DNA from: BJGV01 sp003230615
GTDB taxonomy: Bacteria > Pseudomonadota > Gammaproteobacteria > Burkholderiales > Nitrosomonadaceae
NCBI GenBank assembly: GCA_963663215.1
Contig: OY760140.1
Coordinates: 930,001 to 994,000 of the forward strand
Direction of reading: 5' to 3'
DNA length: 64,000 bases
Of this stretch, positions 1 through 8,408 are shown one piece after another. The notes beneath the pieces are model-generated. The model was given only the letters and a program-made list of their open reading frames with translations, was not told the origin of the DNA and did not search any database. The translations under genes were made by a program, and so were the position numbers. Within the stretch, counting starts at the first letter, position 1; every line of letters begins with the position of its first letter.

Positions 1-487
1 GCAAAAACTCAGGGTCTGCTCCTGAATCTTCAATTTTCTTCGCCGCTTCGAGCCGCTCATCACGATCGGGTGAAAATAATTCCAACACGGCTAGGCTAGT
101 GATTAACATGCGACGTACGCGGTTATTTGGATACAACTGATCCATGTCTTCTGGTACTGGTGTAACTTCTTCCCCAGTGGCAGCATCAAAAGCCCGCTCC
201 CCCTCTACCCGAAGAATGATTTCTCCATTCTCACCAGCAATGAATAATGAATCATTAGCTAGAGACTTAAGTACGAGTATTGCCTCAGGAGTTGCTAAAA
301 GTGCAAGTTCTTTAATCGCTGTCTTTTTTGCCGCGTTCCCATCCGCATTCAGTTGAGACACCAATTCTGGATCTAAGGGAGCAGCATGTGCAGGCAAAAT
401 AAACATTGCCGCCAGCCAGGGCAGGAGGTAGATCGTGCGCAAAACTTTTAGAAGCGAAGGAACCCTGAACTGAAATTTACAATACAT
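1..487 (-). CDS. urtB: Urea ABC transporter permease UrtB, N-terminal part (runs off the window)
   Basis: The reverse strand from an ATG at 487 is open to the window edge (about 162 residues). It begins with a basic stretch and a hydrophobic segment ending near AHA (signal-like), followed by an alpha-helical periplasmic-type domain with PLDPELVSQLNADGNAAK and GENGEIILRVEG. UrtB permeases carry such an N-terminal extension before the membrane domain, which lies outside the window. It lies downstream of urtA on the same strand, matching the usual urtA-urtB order, though the gap is about 600 bases. The role would be urea import across the inner membrane. The assignment rests on context and N-terminal resemblance. 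Confidence 0.75.
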   Translation of the reverse strand, partial: MYCKFQFRVPSLLKVLRTIYLLPWLAAMFILPAHAAPLDPELVSQLNADGNAAKKTAIKELALLATPEAILVLKSLANDSLFIAGENGEIILRVEGERAFDAATGEEVTPVPEDMDQLYPNNRVRRMLITSLAVLELFSPDRDERLEAAKKIEDSGADPEFL

Positions 488-790
488 GAAATTAATTATA
501 CCCAGTGGCTTTTTGAAAGCCAATTATAAATCAACGAAAAAAACTAGCTGGCCTTTTCGAAAGGCAATTATGCAATCGGGCGTTCAGGAGATATAGTGGA
601 AAACATATTACTTAATCCGACACGGATAATATCAAGTCCATTTTAATCGGTCAAGTCCACAGTACGTTGGAAATTATACCTAAAACACCATATTTTTCTC
701 AGGTGTCTATCTATTTTTTTTATCCTTGTCTGATCTGTCTAGCAAGGAAAATAATATTGTAATATTGTTTGATATGGCGCAAGAAATCAT

Positions 791-852
791 TTGCTCTCCT
801 TTATTCTATTATCATACCTAATTTGCTCTTCTTTATTCTATTATCATACCTA
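791..852. repeat. Tandem duplication of a ~32-base AT-rich unit
   Basis: Two adjacent copies, each starting TTGCTCT/TTGCTCTT and containing TTTATTCTATTATCATACCT, differ by very few bases. They lie in the 488-1085 spacer between urtA and urtB. Apart from these copies and the hairpin at 1034-1066 I see no gene there. Confidence 0.8.
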
Positions 853-1033
853 TATAGGTAATTAGTGGTTTGGGTTTGGAATTCATCTAACATAGTAGAA
901 ATCATTTCTTATTACTTACTGCTGACAGCCACCCCAAACTATATGGGATAGCTCGCTCAGATTGAGTAGGGTAATTTTACAAGAACGAGAAATATCTAGG
1001 AATTTGAAACACACCTCACCATAACTAAACCAT

Positions 1034-1066
1034 AAAAAACGCCTCCGGTTTTACTGGAGGCGTTTT
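1034..1066 (-). terminator. Rho-independent terminator after urtA
   Basis: Arms AACGCCTCC and GGAGGCGTT form a strong hairpin about 20 bases past the urtA stop, followed on the minus strand by a T run. A-rich and T-rich sides flank it, so it could work in both directions. It would reduce readthrough from urtA into urtB. Confidence 0.8.
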
Positions 1067-1085
1067 AACATGATTACTTAATGGA

Positions 1086-2342
1086 TTACGGCTTTGTTGC
1101 GTAACCCTTTCTCTTGTCGTTACCTGCAATGTGTGGGCTCCATGGGGCAGCCTTAACAGGGCCCTTGGTTTTCCACACTACATTGAACTGGCCGTCAGCG
1201 CGTATTTCAGCGACATAGACCGGTTTCCACAAGTGATGGTTCTTTTCATCCATCTTAATCGTAAATCCATCTGGCGCTGCAAATTTTTGCCCACCTACAG
1301 CAGCAATCACTTTGTCAACATCAGTGGTTCCAGCTTTCTCCACAGCTTGCTTCCACATGTGCATACCAACGTATGTAGCTTCCATCGGGTCATTGGTCAC
1401 AACAGAAGAAGGATTCGGCAATTTGGCTTTCTTAGCCCAATCTTTGTACATCTTGACGAATTTTTTGTTCGCTGGGTTCTTCAGCGTCTGGAAGTAGTTC
1501 CATGCAGCAAGGTGACCTACCAGCGGCTTGGTGTCAACACCACGCAGCTCTTCTTCACCCACCGAGAAAGCGACTACCGGTACGTCGGTGGCTTTCAAGC
1601 CAGCATTACCCAGCTCTTTATAGAAAGGTACGTTGGAATCGCCGTTGATGGTAGAGACCACCGCAGTCCTGCCGCCTCTTGCAAATTTCTTGATGTTGGC
1701 AACAATAGTTTGGTAATCACTATGACCGAACGGAGTGTATGCTTCATCAATATCTTTGTTCGCAACACCCTTCGATTTTAGGAACGCACGTAAGATTTTA
1801 TTGGTAGTACGAGGATAAACATAATCGGTGCCAAGCAAGACCCAGCGTTTAGCACCACCACCATCCTCGCTCATTAGATATTCTACAGCCGGGATCGCTT
1901 GCTGGTTAGGCGCAGCACCGGTATAGAACACATTATATTCCAGTTCCTCACCTTCGTATTGCACCGGGTAAAACAGCAAACCATTCAGCTCTTTAAATAC
2001 AGGCAGCACTGATTTGCGTGAAACTGAAGTCCAGCAACCAAATACTACATCGACCTTGTTAACTGACAAAAGCTGACGTGCTTTTTCAGCAAATAAAGGC
2101 CAATTCGAAGCCGGGTCAACTATTACAGCTTCCAGTTGCTTGCCCAGTACGCCGCCACTGGCATTGATTTCGGCGATGGTCATGAGCGCTGTTTCTTTTA
2201 ACGCAGTTTCAGATATGGCCATCGTACCTGATAGCGAATGTAAAATGCCTACCTTGATAGTATCAGCAGCGTAAGCATTAGCGCCTATCACGCTAAGCGA
2301 GGCTGCAATGGCAAGTGATTTAATAAAATGACGACGTATCAT
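1086..2342 (-). CDS. urtA: Urea ABC transporter substrate-binding protein UrtA
   Basis: This 418-residue periplasmic binding protein belongs to the branched-chain amino acid/urea family. The N-terminus RRHFIKS followed by a hydrophobic stretch and AYAA resembles a Tat signal peptide, as in many UrtA proteins. The mature part starts DTIKVGILHSLSGTMAISE and contains FGCWTSVSRKSVLPVFKE and LFYPVQYEGEE, typical of UrtA. It would capture urea for the UrtBC permease and UrtDE ATPases; urea supplies ammonia to ureolytic nitrifiers. The start is supported by a GGAGG about 8 bases upstream of the ATG. urtB follows downstream after a terminator; urtCDE are not in the window. Confidence 0.9.
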   Translation of the reverse strand: MIRRHFIKSLAIAASLSVIGANAYAADTIKVGILHSLSGTMAISETALKETALMTIAEINASGGVLGKQLEAVIVDPASNWPLFAEKARQLLSVNKVDVVFGCWTSVSRKSVLPVFKELNGLLFYPVQYEGEELEYNVFYTGAAPNQQAIPAVEYLMSEDGGGAKRWVLLGTDYVYPRTTNKILRAFLKSKGVANKDIDEAYTPFGHSDYQTIVANIKKFARGGRTAVVSTINGDSNVPFYKELGNAGLKATDVPVVAFSVGEEELRGVDTKPLVGHLAAWNYFQTLKNPANKKFVKMYKDWAKKAKLPNPSSVVTNDPMEATYVGMHMWKQAVEKAGTTDVDKVIAAVGGQKFAAPDGFTIKMDEKNHHLWKPVYVAEIRADGQFNVVWKTKGPVKAAPWSPHIAGNDKRKGYATKP

Positions 2343-2798
2343 GATGTATTACTCCTCCCTGAGGGTTAAGCAAACTAAATTGTTTACTTGAATCTAAAAT
2401 ACAAACTTCTACAACTGTATACTTGTAACGAGACGCCAAGCATCTATTGTTCAGCGACATCTAAATCTATACGTTACATTAGAATATACGAGCAGCTAGA
2501 CGTACTGATTAGCAACATACATGAAACAAGCTATTCTGTCCAGAAGTTATCGAACCATGGTACCAATTTAGCGTACAACACTAAAACTTACACTCTAACA
2601 AAGCCCTAAAACAAAACCCTAAAACGAATAAGACTGATTATGAACTTAAAAAAGGTTTTCAATCTCCCAGCTTACATTCTTGATGCAAGCAGTAGTGCTA
2701 TGTGAAGTAAGTAAACAAATGATAAGATATACCTAAGGTAGCATAATGTCGCACGACTGCCAGCGCGTTTGATAATTTTGGCTTTTATATTTTATAGG
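2343..2798. other. Gene-free AT-rich spacer
   Basis: This spacer holds the upstream region of urtA and of the gene at 2799. One 73-codon open frame is present, but it has no ribosome site and low-complexity content, so I do not call it. No convincing operator was seen. Confidence 0.6.
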
Positions 2799-3200
2799 AT
2801 GCTAACCAGCGAGGGCATTCTGCAACAAGATCTTAATTTCTTTGTCTCATTAGAGAAGCAGGTTTGGGAAGCGTTGAAAAATGGTGATACATGCGCAGAC
2901 TCAGATCTACTTTCGGACGACTTCCTCGGTGTCTATGAGTCTGGTTTAAGCACCAAAGAAGATCACCTGGCACAGCTTAAAGATGGGCCTGTTGTTTCGG
3001 ACTATAAGATTAGGCAAGCAAAACTATTGCAACTTGGCCCAAAAATTGCAAGTCTCACTTATTCAGCAACTGTTATCTTCGTAAAAAATGAAACACAAGA
3101 TACTCAAAACCTATATTACATTACTTCAATCTGGGCTTATCGTCACAATAAATGGGTAAATATTTTCAGCCAGGATACTAAGGGGAATGTACATAAATGA
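2799..3200 (+). CDS. SnoaL/DUF4440-like (NTF2-fold) small protein
   Basis: About 133 residues. The body (an N-terminal helix with FFVSLEKQVWEALKNGD, then DLLSDDFLGVYESG, repeated beta strands and a C-terminal YRHNKWVNIFSQDT) fits the DUF4440/SnoaL-like NTF2 fold: a small cone-shaped barrel used by enzymes or binding proteins of diverse role. The frame is open upstream to a TTG at 2769 with no ribosome site; the ATG at 2799 is preferred, preceded by a weak AGG. No function can be named. It is transcribed towards the NlpC/P60 pseudogene 55 bases downstream. Confidence 0.6.
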   Translation: MLTSEGILQQDLNFFVSLEKQVWEALKNGDTCADSDLLSDDFLGVYESGLSTKEDHLAQLKDGPVVSDYKIRQAKLLQLGPKIASLTYSATVIFVKNETQDTQNLYYITSIWAYRHNKWVNIFSQDTKGNVHK

Positions 3201-3254
3201 TCTATACGCTGCAAAAATCGTACGTCAGTTTCTCATATACAAAGCACAATATTT

Positions 3255-3744
3255 ATGAAAAATAAAAATTGGATTATTACTATATCCCTTATTTTTACAC
3301 TTGTTGGATGTAGCCATGTACTGGAGAGAAACTCTCATGTATCGAGAACAATAATAAATAAAAATAATATCGAATCAATTAAGGAAAAACTGTATGCTCA
3401 GTACGCTCAATGGAAAGGTGCTAAGTATAAACTTGGGGGGCTAAACAAAAATGGTATTGATTGCTCCGGGTTTGTTTTTGTTACATTTAAATCTAAATTA
3501 GGCATAGCTCTACCGAGGACAACAAGTTTACAAGTAAAGACTGGAAAGTATATCGAACGAAACAAACTACGAGCAGGTGATTTAGTTTTTTTTTAAGACT
3601 GGTCGGTCTTTTAGGCATGTTGGTATCTATTTGGAGCATGACAAGTTCTTACATGCATCAACAAGTCTAGGCGTCACGATTTCTAAGTTGGATAATCGCT
3701 ATTGGAAATCCAAGTACTGGAAAGCAAAAAGAATTAAGACATAA
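3255..3744 (+). pseudogene. NlpC/P60-family cell-wall peptidase lipoprotein, frameshifted
   Basis: The N-terminal frame (3255-3596) has a lipoprotein signal ending LVGC and the catalytic-Cys motif NGIDCSGFVF of NlpC/P60 gamma-D-glutamyl-diamino acid endopeptidases (Spr-like). It stops in GDLVFF followed by TAA within a run of nine T. Removing one T continues as KTGRSFRHVGIYLEHDKF with the catalytic His, ending at 3744. The whole would be about 163 residues, normal for a small Spr-like enzyme cutting peptidoglycan stems. Either the gene is inactivated, or phase-variable, or the T count is a sequencing error. Confidence 0.75.
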
Positions 3745-3786
3745 CAAATCACTTGCCGGGATACTGGCTCTGAAGAGGAGTTTTAG

Positions 3787-3933
3787 GGTGCCGCCTCCAG
3801 AGAACTGCTTGGATTAGGAGCAGTTTGCCTGCTGGAGAGGTACCGGTCGACTACACTAGGGAATTAAACCTAATAGCCTCCTTTTGATAAAGGGAGAAAT
3901 CAAAAAGGAGGGCTTGTACTCCCCGTTGCGGGG
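3787..3933 (+). ncRNA. Candidate structured RNA: three successive hairpins
   Basis: There is no coding frame here. Hairpin 1 is a long three-part stem: GGTGCC (3787-3792) pairs with GGTACC (3839-3844), CTCCAG (3795-3800) with CTGGAG (3832-3837), AACTGCT (3803-3809) with AGCAGTT (3819-3825). Hairpin 2 pairs AGCCTCCTTTTGAT (3875-3888) with the complementary tract 3899-3914, with two bulges. Hairpin 3 is CCCCG-TTG-CGGGG (3921-3933). The order and strength of the pairing suggest an RNA gene or a leader/attachment structure of the neighbouring integrase element. The strand is unproven and no known family was recognised. Confidence 0.4.
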
Positions 3934-4092
3934 TATGAGCAATAGATAGCTTATTATCAATTTAGTTCACTTGAGACAACAAATAATTAATGCCTTTCTT
4001 TCTACTGCTTTGCCATAAAAAACCCTCGCAACCTCTCCAAGACCTTCCTCACACCTGCCTTAACCGTATACTAATTAGGCAGGAACATAACT

Positions 4093-5463
4093 TCAATCCT
4101 TTGTGACTACTTTTTCAAGCCAGCCTTTCAATTGATTCAATCCCTCTCCCCCCAAGCCATAGGCGTCACCTATATCCTCCCTCCCCCAATCTCCTATATC
4201 GTCTTGGATAGACTTAGGCGCGTTAGTATGTCTTAATCTGCCCCTCATTGTATGTCGTAGCTCTTGAGTCGTCTTGCCTATACCTAATGATCTAATCCAC
4301 TTATTAAGGGTGTCAGACGCGTAATTAGCCTTACATTCAATTCCATTAGTGTAGCGAGGAAAAGCATAGCGTTGTCCTTTCTTGGCTGACTCTACAATCC
4401 TATAAGCTGCCCATAGAGAAACACCAACTAAAGGAACATTTCTTGTACTGTATTTAGTCTTAAGCGGCCTCCAAAGATGGGGTTTGAAGCACACGTAAGA
4501 AAGGCCCACATTCAAGCGTAGATCACTTAGTGCCAACCCAGTTACTTCAGAAAGACTGCACCCTAAGTCAATCTGTAGAGCAAGCAACCATCTAATATCA
4601 TCATTCTTTCTCTTACATTCATGTATGAGGGTGGAAAGCTGGGTAGAATCAAACGTACCCCGTATCTTTGAATCCTCACCCAACCCCGGTATTCGTAATT
4701 TCATGAATGGATTGGCTTGGGAAAGCTCTCGTTCAATAATGACAACGTTAAACACAGCTTTTATTACACTGATGTGTCGTTCTACAGTTGTAGTTTTAGA
4801 ACCCCTTTCAAGTTCCTTTGAAATAAATTCATTAGTATCAGCTCTGACTATCTGAACAAATTCCTTGTCTCCAATGACCTCTATCAATCTATTCCAAACT
4901 CTGCGGGCATATGTGCAAAACTTTTCATTATTCTTTTTAGCATGTCCATTCAGATAAACTTCTAGGGCATTACTAAGGCGAAACTTAGGTTCTTCTTTAA
5001 TTAGTAGCAATGCTTCTACTTCAACGGGATTTAAGAAGTCCTCTAAGCTCGAATTTAAGTAGGCGTCTTCATCCCCCTGAGCGTAGGCTTCTCTCTTCTG
5101 CTGAAGTGTATCTACGAATTGGTCAATGCCAGAGTCTTCATTAATAGATGGTTGGGGCTTTAGCCCAAACTGGGAGAATAATTTTATTGCTGCCCCACGA
5201 ACACTTGATGGCTTTAATTCTGGATTGTTGCGGAGTGAAGCCCAAGTTGATTCGTATTGTTTATTAAGTGCACTGACTTGCTTAGCTATCTGCTTTAAAT
5301 CGTTAGTCTTAAGATTGACCTTGATGAGTCGTTTGTCACCATAGCGAGGTAGGAGGTCTAGAGGTATCTTTCGCTGGTAGTAATATGTGTTACTACGTCG
5401 ATAGGCGTAACGGATATGCACTCTAAATAAGCCCCCAAGCAATAGTTTTATGGAAAGTACCAC
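4093..5463 (-). CDS. Tyrosine recombinase (phage-type integrase), tRNA-Leu-associated
   Basis: A 456-residue protein with the N-terminal SAM-like DNA-binding region starting RVHIRYAYRRSNTYYYQRKIP and a C-terminal phage_integrase catalytic domain. The HxxR box (ELRHTMRGR) and a C-terminal Tyr (GDAYGLGG) are visible. The first catalytic Arg, expected in a TGxRxxE-like motif, is replaced: the sequence reads LGCSLSEVTGL (Ser about residue 303). The gene starts 65 bases from the 3' end of tRNA-Leu, the usual integrase/att arrangement. It is probably a relic of an element integrated at tRNA-Leu, possibly catalytically dead. The start is uncertain; a GTG at the RVHIRY position is possible. Confidence 0.8.
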   Translation of the reverse strand: MVLSIKLLLGGLFRVHIRYAYRRSNTYYYQRKIPLDLLPRYGDKRLIKVNLKTNDLKQIAKQVSALNKQYESTWASLRNNPELKPSSVRGAAIKLFSQFGLKPQPSINEDSGIDQFVDTLQQKREAYAQGDEDAYLNSSLEDFLNPVEVEALLLIKEEPKFRLSNALEVYLNGHAKKNNEKFCTYARRVWNRLIEVIGDKEFVQIVRADTNEFISKELERGSKTTTVERHISVIKAVFNVVIIERELSQANPFMKLRIPGLGEDSKIRGTFDSTQLSTLIHECKRKNDDIRWLLALQIDLGCSLSEVTGLALSDLRLNVGLSYVCFKPHLWRPLKTKYSTRNVPLVGVSLWAAYRIVESAKKGQRYAFPRYTNGIECKANYASDTLNKWIRSLGIGKTTQELRHTMRGRLRHTNAPKSIQDDIGDWGREDIGDAYGLGGEGLNQLKGWLEKVVTKD

Positions 5464-5527
5464 AAAAGTACCACCACTGGAAGACTAAATACAAACTAAC
5501 TATATGAATATCTGTATTATTATTATC

Positions 5528-5616
5528 TGGTGCCCGGAGCCGGAATCGAACCGGCATGGACGATTAAGTCCGAGGGATTTTAAGTCCCTTGTGTCTACCA
5601 ATTTCACCATCCGGGC
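5528..5616 (-). tRNA. tRNA-Leu (anticodon TAA)
   Basis: The reverse complement gives an 89-base tRNA with GCCCGGA/TCCGGGC acceptor arms, an encoded CCA, the GGTTCGATTCC T-arm, a long type-II variable arm and the loop CTTAAAA with anticodon TAA. It is the likely attachment site of the integrase next door. Confidence 0.95.
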
Positions 5617-5760
5617 CGTTGATTTGCTTGATTATTCTTTAGACGATGTCTTTTTGTCACACATTTAGGGTATAAAATGGGGAGAAATGAAGCAAAATTA
5701 ATTACACAATATTTTAAGTATGTTTCGACCACAATTCTAACATGTCAAGAATTTACTAGT

Positions 5761-6040
5761 ATGAGTAAACATATATTAATAATCTTGATTGCACTGGCAT
5801 TGAGTGGATGCGCCGTTGTCACTTGGAAGCACCCTACAAAGGGTTATGGCAAGATCTCAACCATGAGCACAAAGGGTAGTGCTGAGTTTATGCTTGATTA
5901 CCATGATTGTGAGGAAATCGCGATGCGGGCATGCCAATAACCAAGATAAGTGCAATGATCCATGTCTCGTTGCTAGGGAACATACAAGGTGCATGAAGGA
6001 GAAGCATGGCTGGAAAATAGACGAGAATGCAGATCAATAG
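5761..6040 (+). pseudogene. Small Cys-containing lipoprotein, frameshifted
   Basis: From the ATG at 5761 there is a lipoprotein signal (IALALSGC) and about 60 residues (YHDCEEIAMRACQ) ending at TAA 5938-5940. Shifting one base restores NQDKCNDPCLVAREHTRC and a plausible C-terminus, stopping at 6040. The paired cysteines on both sides of the shift suggest one original protein of about 92 residues. The function is unknown. The 264-base frame opening at 5677 uses an upstream start without support. Confidence 0.5.
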
Positions 6041-6221
6041 TTCACGTTTCCTTTACTTCTTCTACTCCATAGTATGCTGTGGCATAACATAATAATGAAA
6101 ATGCAGTAGCACCTGGAAAATTGAAGGCCTTTCCGTACAACAACATAATCTAATTCGCTTACATGAGATCCAGTGGTGGTGTTACAGATGTTTCGTATCA
6201 TTTTATTAAGCTAATTATTTT

Positions 6222-7328
6222 ATGAAACGCTTGGTTCTAGTCGGTAGCGGACATGCACATCTTTCAGTGCTACGCGTACTTGCTTGTGAAAAACCTACCG
6301 GCATAGAAGTCGTTCTAATTTCGCCTAGCTCTTACCAGAATTACTCCGGTATGTTACCAGTTTGGATAGCAGGTCATTACAACAAATTACAGTGTCAAAT
6401 CGATTTAAAGCTGCTAGTACAAGCCGCACACGTGCGTCTGGTGGTTAACTCGATTACAGGCATGAATGCTAACCTTCGTTGCGTGTACTTAGCAGAAAGT
6501 AAACGTATTGAATATGACCTCCTTTCATTGAATGTCGGCAGCGAAACTGATTTATCATGGCTTGAGATACCGCAGGAAAATTTGTTTCCTATCAGGCCAC
6601 TAGATAATTTTATTGAAGCCTGGCCACAAATACTATCTTTTAAGCAAACCAAATCTGATTATCGTCTTGTAGTTGTTGGTGGTGGCGGTGCTGGGGTGGA
6701 GCTTGCCCTAGCCGCACAATATGCTTTTACACGCTCAGATGCTAATGGACATGTAGATCTGGTGGTTTCCGAATCTGGCTTATTGTTCGGATTTGCAAAT
6801 GGCGCGCAGCGTCGCATTCATAAAATTTTAGTAGAAGCTGGTGTTTCTGTTCATTACCTAAGGGCAACAGGAACAAAAAACGGGTTAATGTTATCGAATG
6901 GTGTTTCGTTGATTGCAGACTGCATAATTGCCGCCACTGGTGCCAAAGCGCCTATCTGGCTAAAACACTCCAAACTCATGCTAGACGAAAACGAATACAT
7001 TGCTGTCGACGAATATCACCGAAGCCTATCACATCCAAATGTATTTGCAGTAGGCGACGTTTGTTCTCGACAAGATTTGGTAATGTCACGCTCAGGCGTT
7101 CATTCAGTTCACGTAGGACCCGTGCTTGGTGCGAACTTGCTAGCAGCATTAAAAAATGGACAAATGACCATCTACAAACCACATCGCTATTCACTGTATT
7201 TGCTGGCTTGTGGACCTCGTTTTGCAGTAGCCTCCTGGGGAAATTGGAGCATACAAGGTGAGTGGGTATGGCGTTGGAAAGACTGGATTGACCAACGCTT
7301 TGTAAAACAGTTTTCAGGCCGTATATAG
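6222..7328 (+). CDS. FAD-dependent pyridine-nucleotide-disulphide oxidoreductase (NDH-2-like, SelD-associated type)
   Basis: 368 residues. The N-terminus KRLVLVGSGHAHLSVLR is the dinucleotide-binding variant GxGHAHL found in proteins related to the oxidoreductase domain fused to selenophosphate synthetase in some bacteria. A second Rossmann motif VVVGGGGAGVELA (about 147-160) binds NAD(P)H, and HPNVFAVGDVCS is the FAD-binding GD motif. It probably moves electrons from NAD(P)H to a quinone or small acceptor; the substrate is unknown. No redox CxxxxC is seen. It stands alone between tRNA-Leu and tRNA-Cys. Confidence 0.75.
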   Translation: MKRLVLVGSGHAHLSVLRVLACEKPTGIEVVLISPSSYQNYSGMLPVWIAGHYNKLQCQIDLKLLVQAAHVRLVVNSITGMNANLRCVYLAESKRIEYDLLSLNVGSETDLSWLEIPQENLFPIRPLDNFIEAWPQILSFKQTKSDYRLVVVGGGGAGVELALAAQYAFTRSDANGHVDLVVSESGLLFGFANGAQRRIHKILVEAGVSVHYLRATGTKNGLMLSNGVSLIADCIIAATGAKAPIWLKHSKLMLDENEYIAVDEYHRSLSHPNVFAVGDVCSRQDLVMSRSGVHSVHVGPVLGANLLAALKNGQMTIYKPHRYSLYLLACGPRFAVASWGNWSIQGEWVWRWKDWIDQRFVKQFSGRI

Positions 7329-7390
7329 TGAACGACTTGAAATTAGCATTAAAAATAAATCACGGAATCTCTCATGGACCGAAAAATAGA

Positions 7391-7464
7391 TGGAGGCGGG
7401 CGTCGGAATCGAACCGGCGTACACGGCTTTGCAGGCCGCTGCATGACCACTCTGCCACCCCGCC
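7391..7464 (-). tRNA. tRNA-Cys (anticodon GCA)
   Basis: The 74-base cloverleaf on the minus strand has GGCGGGG/CGCCCGCC-type acceptor pairing, loop CTGCAAA and encoded CCA. It lies 139 bases downstream of the tRNA-Gly gene; both could be co-transcribed with pgsA. Confidence 0.95.
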
Positions 7465-7603
7465 GTCGTCGTGCAATTGGAAAATGAATTGCATTGCAAC
7501 GATATAGGAAAAACTAAAAAAGGGTAAAAACAGATTTTTCTGCAAAGACACGCAAATTGCATACGTGTGAGCTTTTGCCAAAGGATCTATTTTCCCTAAA
7601 AAT

Positions 7604-7678
7604 TGGAGCGGGAAACGAGGCTCGAACTCGCGACCCCAACCTTGGCAAGGTTGTGCTCTACCACTGAGCTATTCCCGC
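7604..7678 (-). tRNA. tRNA-Gly (anticodon GCC)
   Basis: The 75-base minus-strand cloverleaf GCGGGAATAGCTCAG...CTCCA has loop TTGCCAA and a canonical GAGTTCGAGCC T-arm. It follows pgsA on the same strand, a common betaproteobacterial order (pgsA, tRNA-Gly, tRNA-Cys). Confidence 0.95.
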
Positions 7679-7791
7679 GAATAAGGCATTTCAGTTTCTT
7701 TGAAAATAACCTGAAAACGAATCAAGCATTATAAAGATGCGCCTATTTTTGTCAAGAAAAGGCAAGTAAAGACACGGCTTTAGAGAAATTT

Positions 7792-8364
7792 CTAGCTCTG
7801 CTTCAATACTTGTGGAATAGCAACTCTCAGGTAATAAACCATAGACCATAGTGTTAAAAAAGCAGCCAGATAGATTAGCCATGTACCCACTACTTGAGCG
7901 TTAAAATTTTTGCCTATGTTGTCATGATACAGTAACAGTGGTACCGCGGCCATTTGTGACACAGTTTTTACTTTTCCTAGAAAAGAGACCCCTATACTTT
8001 TACTTTTACCTATTTGTGCCATCCATTCACGCAAAGCTGAAATAGTAATTTCACGACCAATTATGATAAGGGCAATAAGGGCATCAAGTCTTCCTAAATA
8101 TACCAAAATGATTAGCGCCGCCGCAACCATTAGCTTGTCTGCAACTGGGTCAAGAAAAGCACCAAAGGCCGAAGTTTGGTTGAGTACTCTGGCAAAGTAA
8201 CCATCCAGCCAGTCTGTAATAGCTGCGCCAGTAAAAATGATAGAAGCAAACAGATTTTGATCAGAATATGACAACCATGCCGGTGGAAAATAGAAAATCC
8301 CTACAAACAGGGGTATGGCGAGTATCCGCATCCAGGTAAGGAAATTAGGTAGATTAAAAACCAT
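7792..8364 (-). CDS. pgsA: CDP-diacylglycerol--glycerol-3-phosphate 3-phosphatidyltransferase
   Basis: 190 residues with several membrane helices. The CDP-alcohol phosphatidyltransferase signature is complete: DWLDGYFARVLNQTSAFGAF followed by LDPVADK (about 56-82), which binds metal and CDP-diacylglycerol. The enzyme makes phosphatidylglycerophosphate, the committed step to phosphatidylglycerol and cardiolipin, in the inner membrane. It lies just after uvrC on the same strand (44-base gap), the conserved uvrC-pgsA pair, and is followed by tRNA-Gly and tRNA-Cys. Confidence 0.95.
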   Translation of the reverse strand: MVFNLPNFLTWMRILAIPLFVGIFYFPPAWLSYSDQNLFASIIFTGAAITDWLDGYFARVLNQTSAFGAFLDPVADKLMVAAALIILVYLGRLDALIALIIIGREITISALREWMAQIGKSKSIGVSFLGKVKTVSQMAAVPLLLYHDNIGKNFNAQVVGTWLIYLAAFLTLWSMVYYLRVAIPQVLKQS

Positions 8365-8408
8365 GGTTAGAATATGCCATTAAACTATAATAATCATTCG
8401 ATTAAGAC

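Noticed and set aside
1131..1781. Long plus-strand open frame opposite urtA
   Set aside because: Antisense shadow of a clearly coding gene, with no motif or ribosome site. Other frames opposite dabA, dabB, uvrC and copA were dropped for the same reason.
2388..2609. 73-codon plus-strand frame upstream of urtA
   Set aside because: Compositionally poor, no ribosome site, no recognisable domain, and it lies in the promoter region of urtA.
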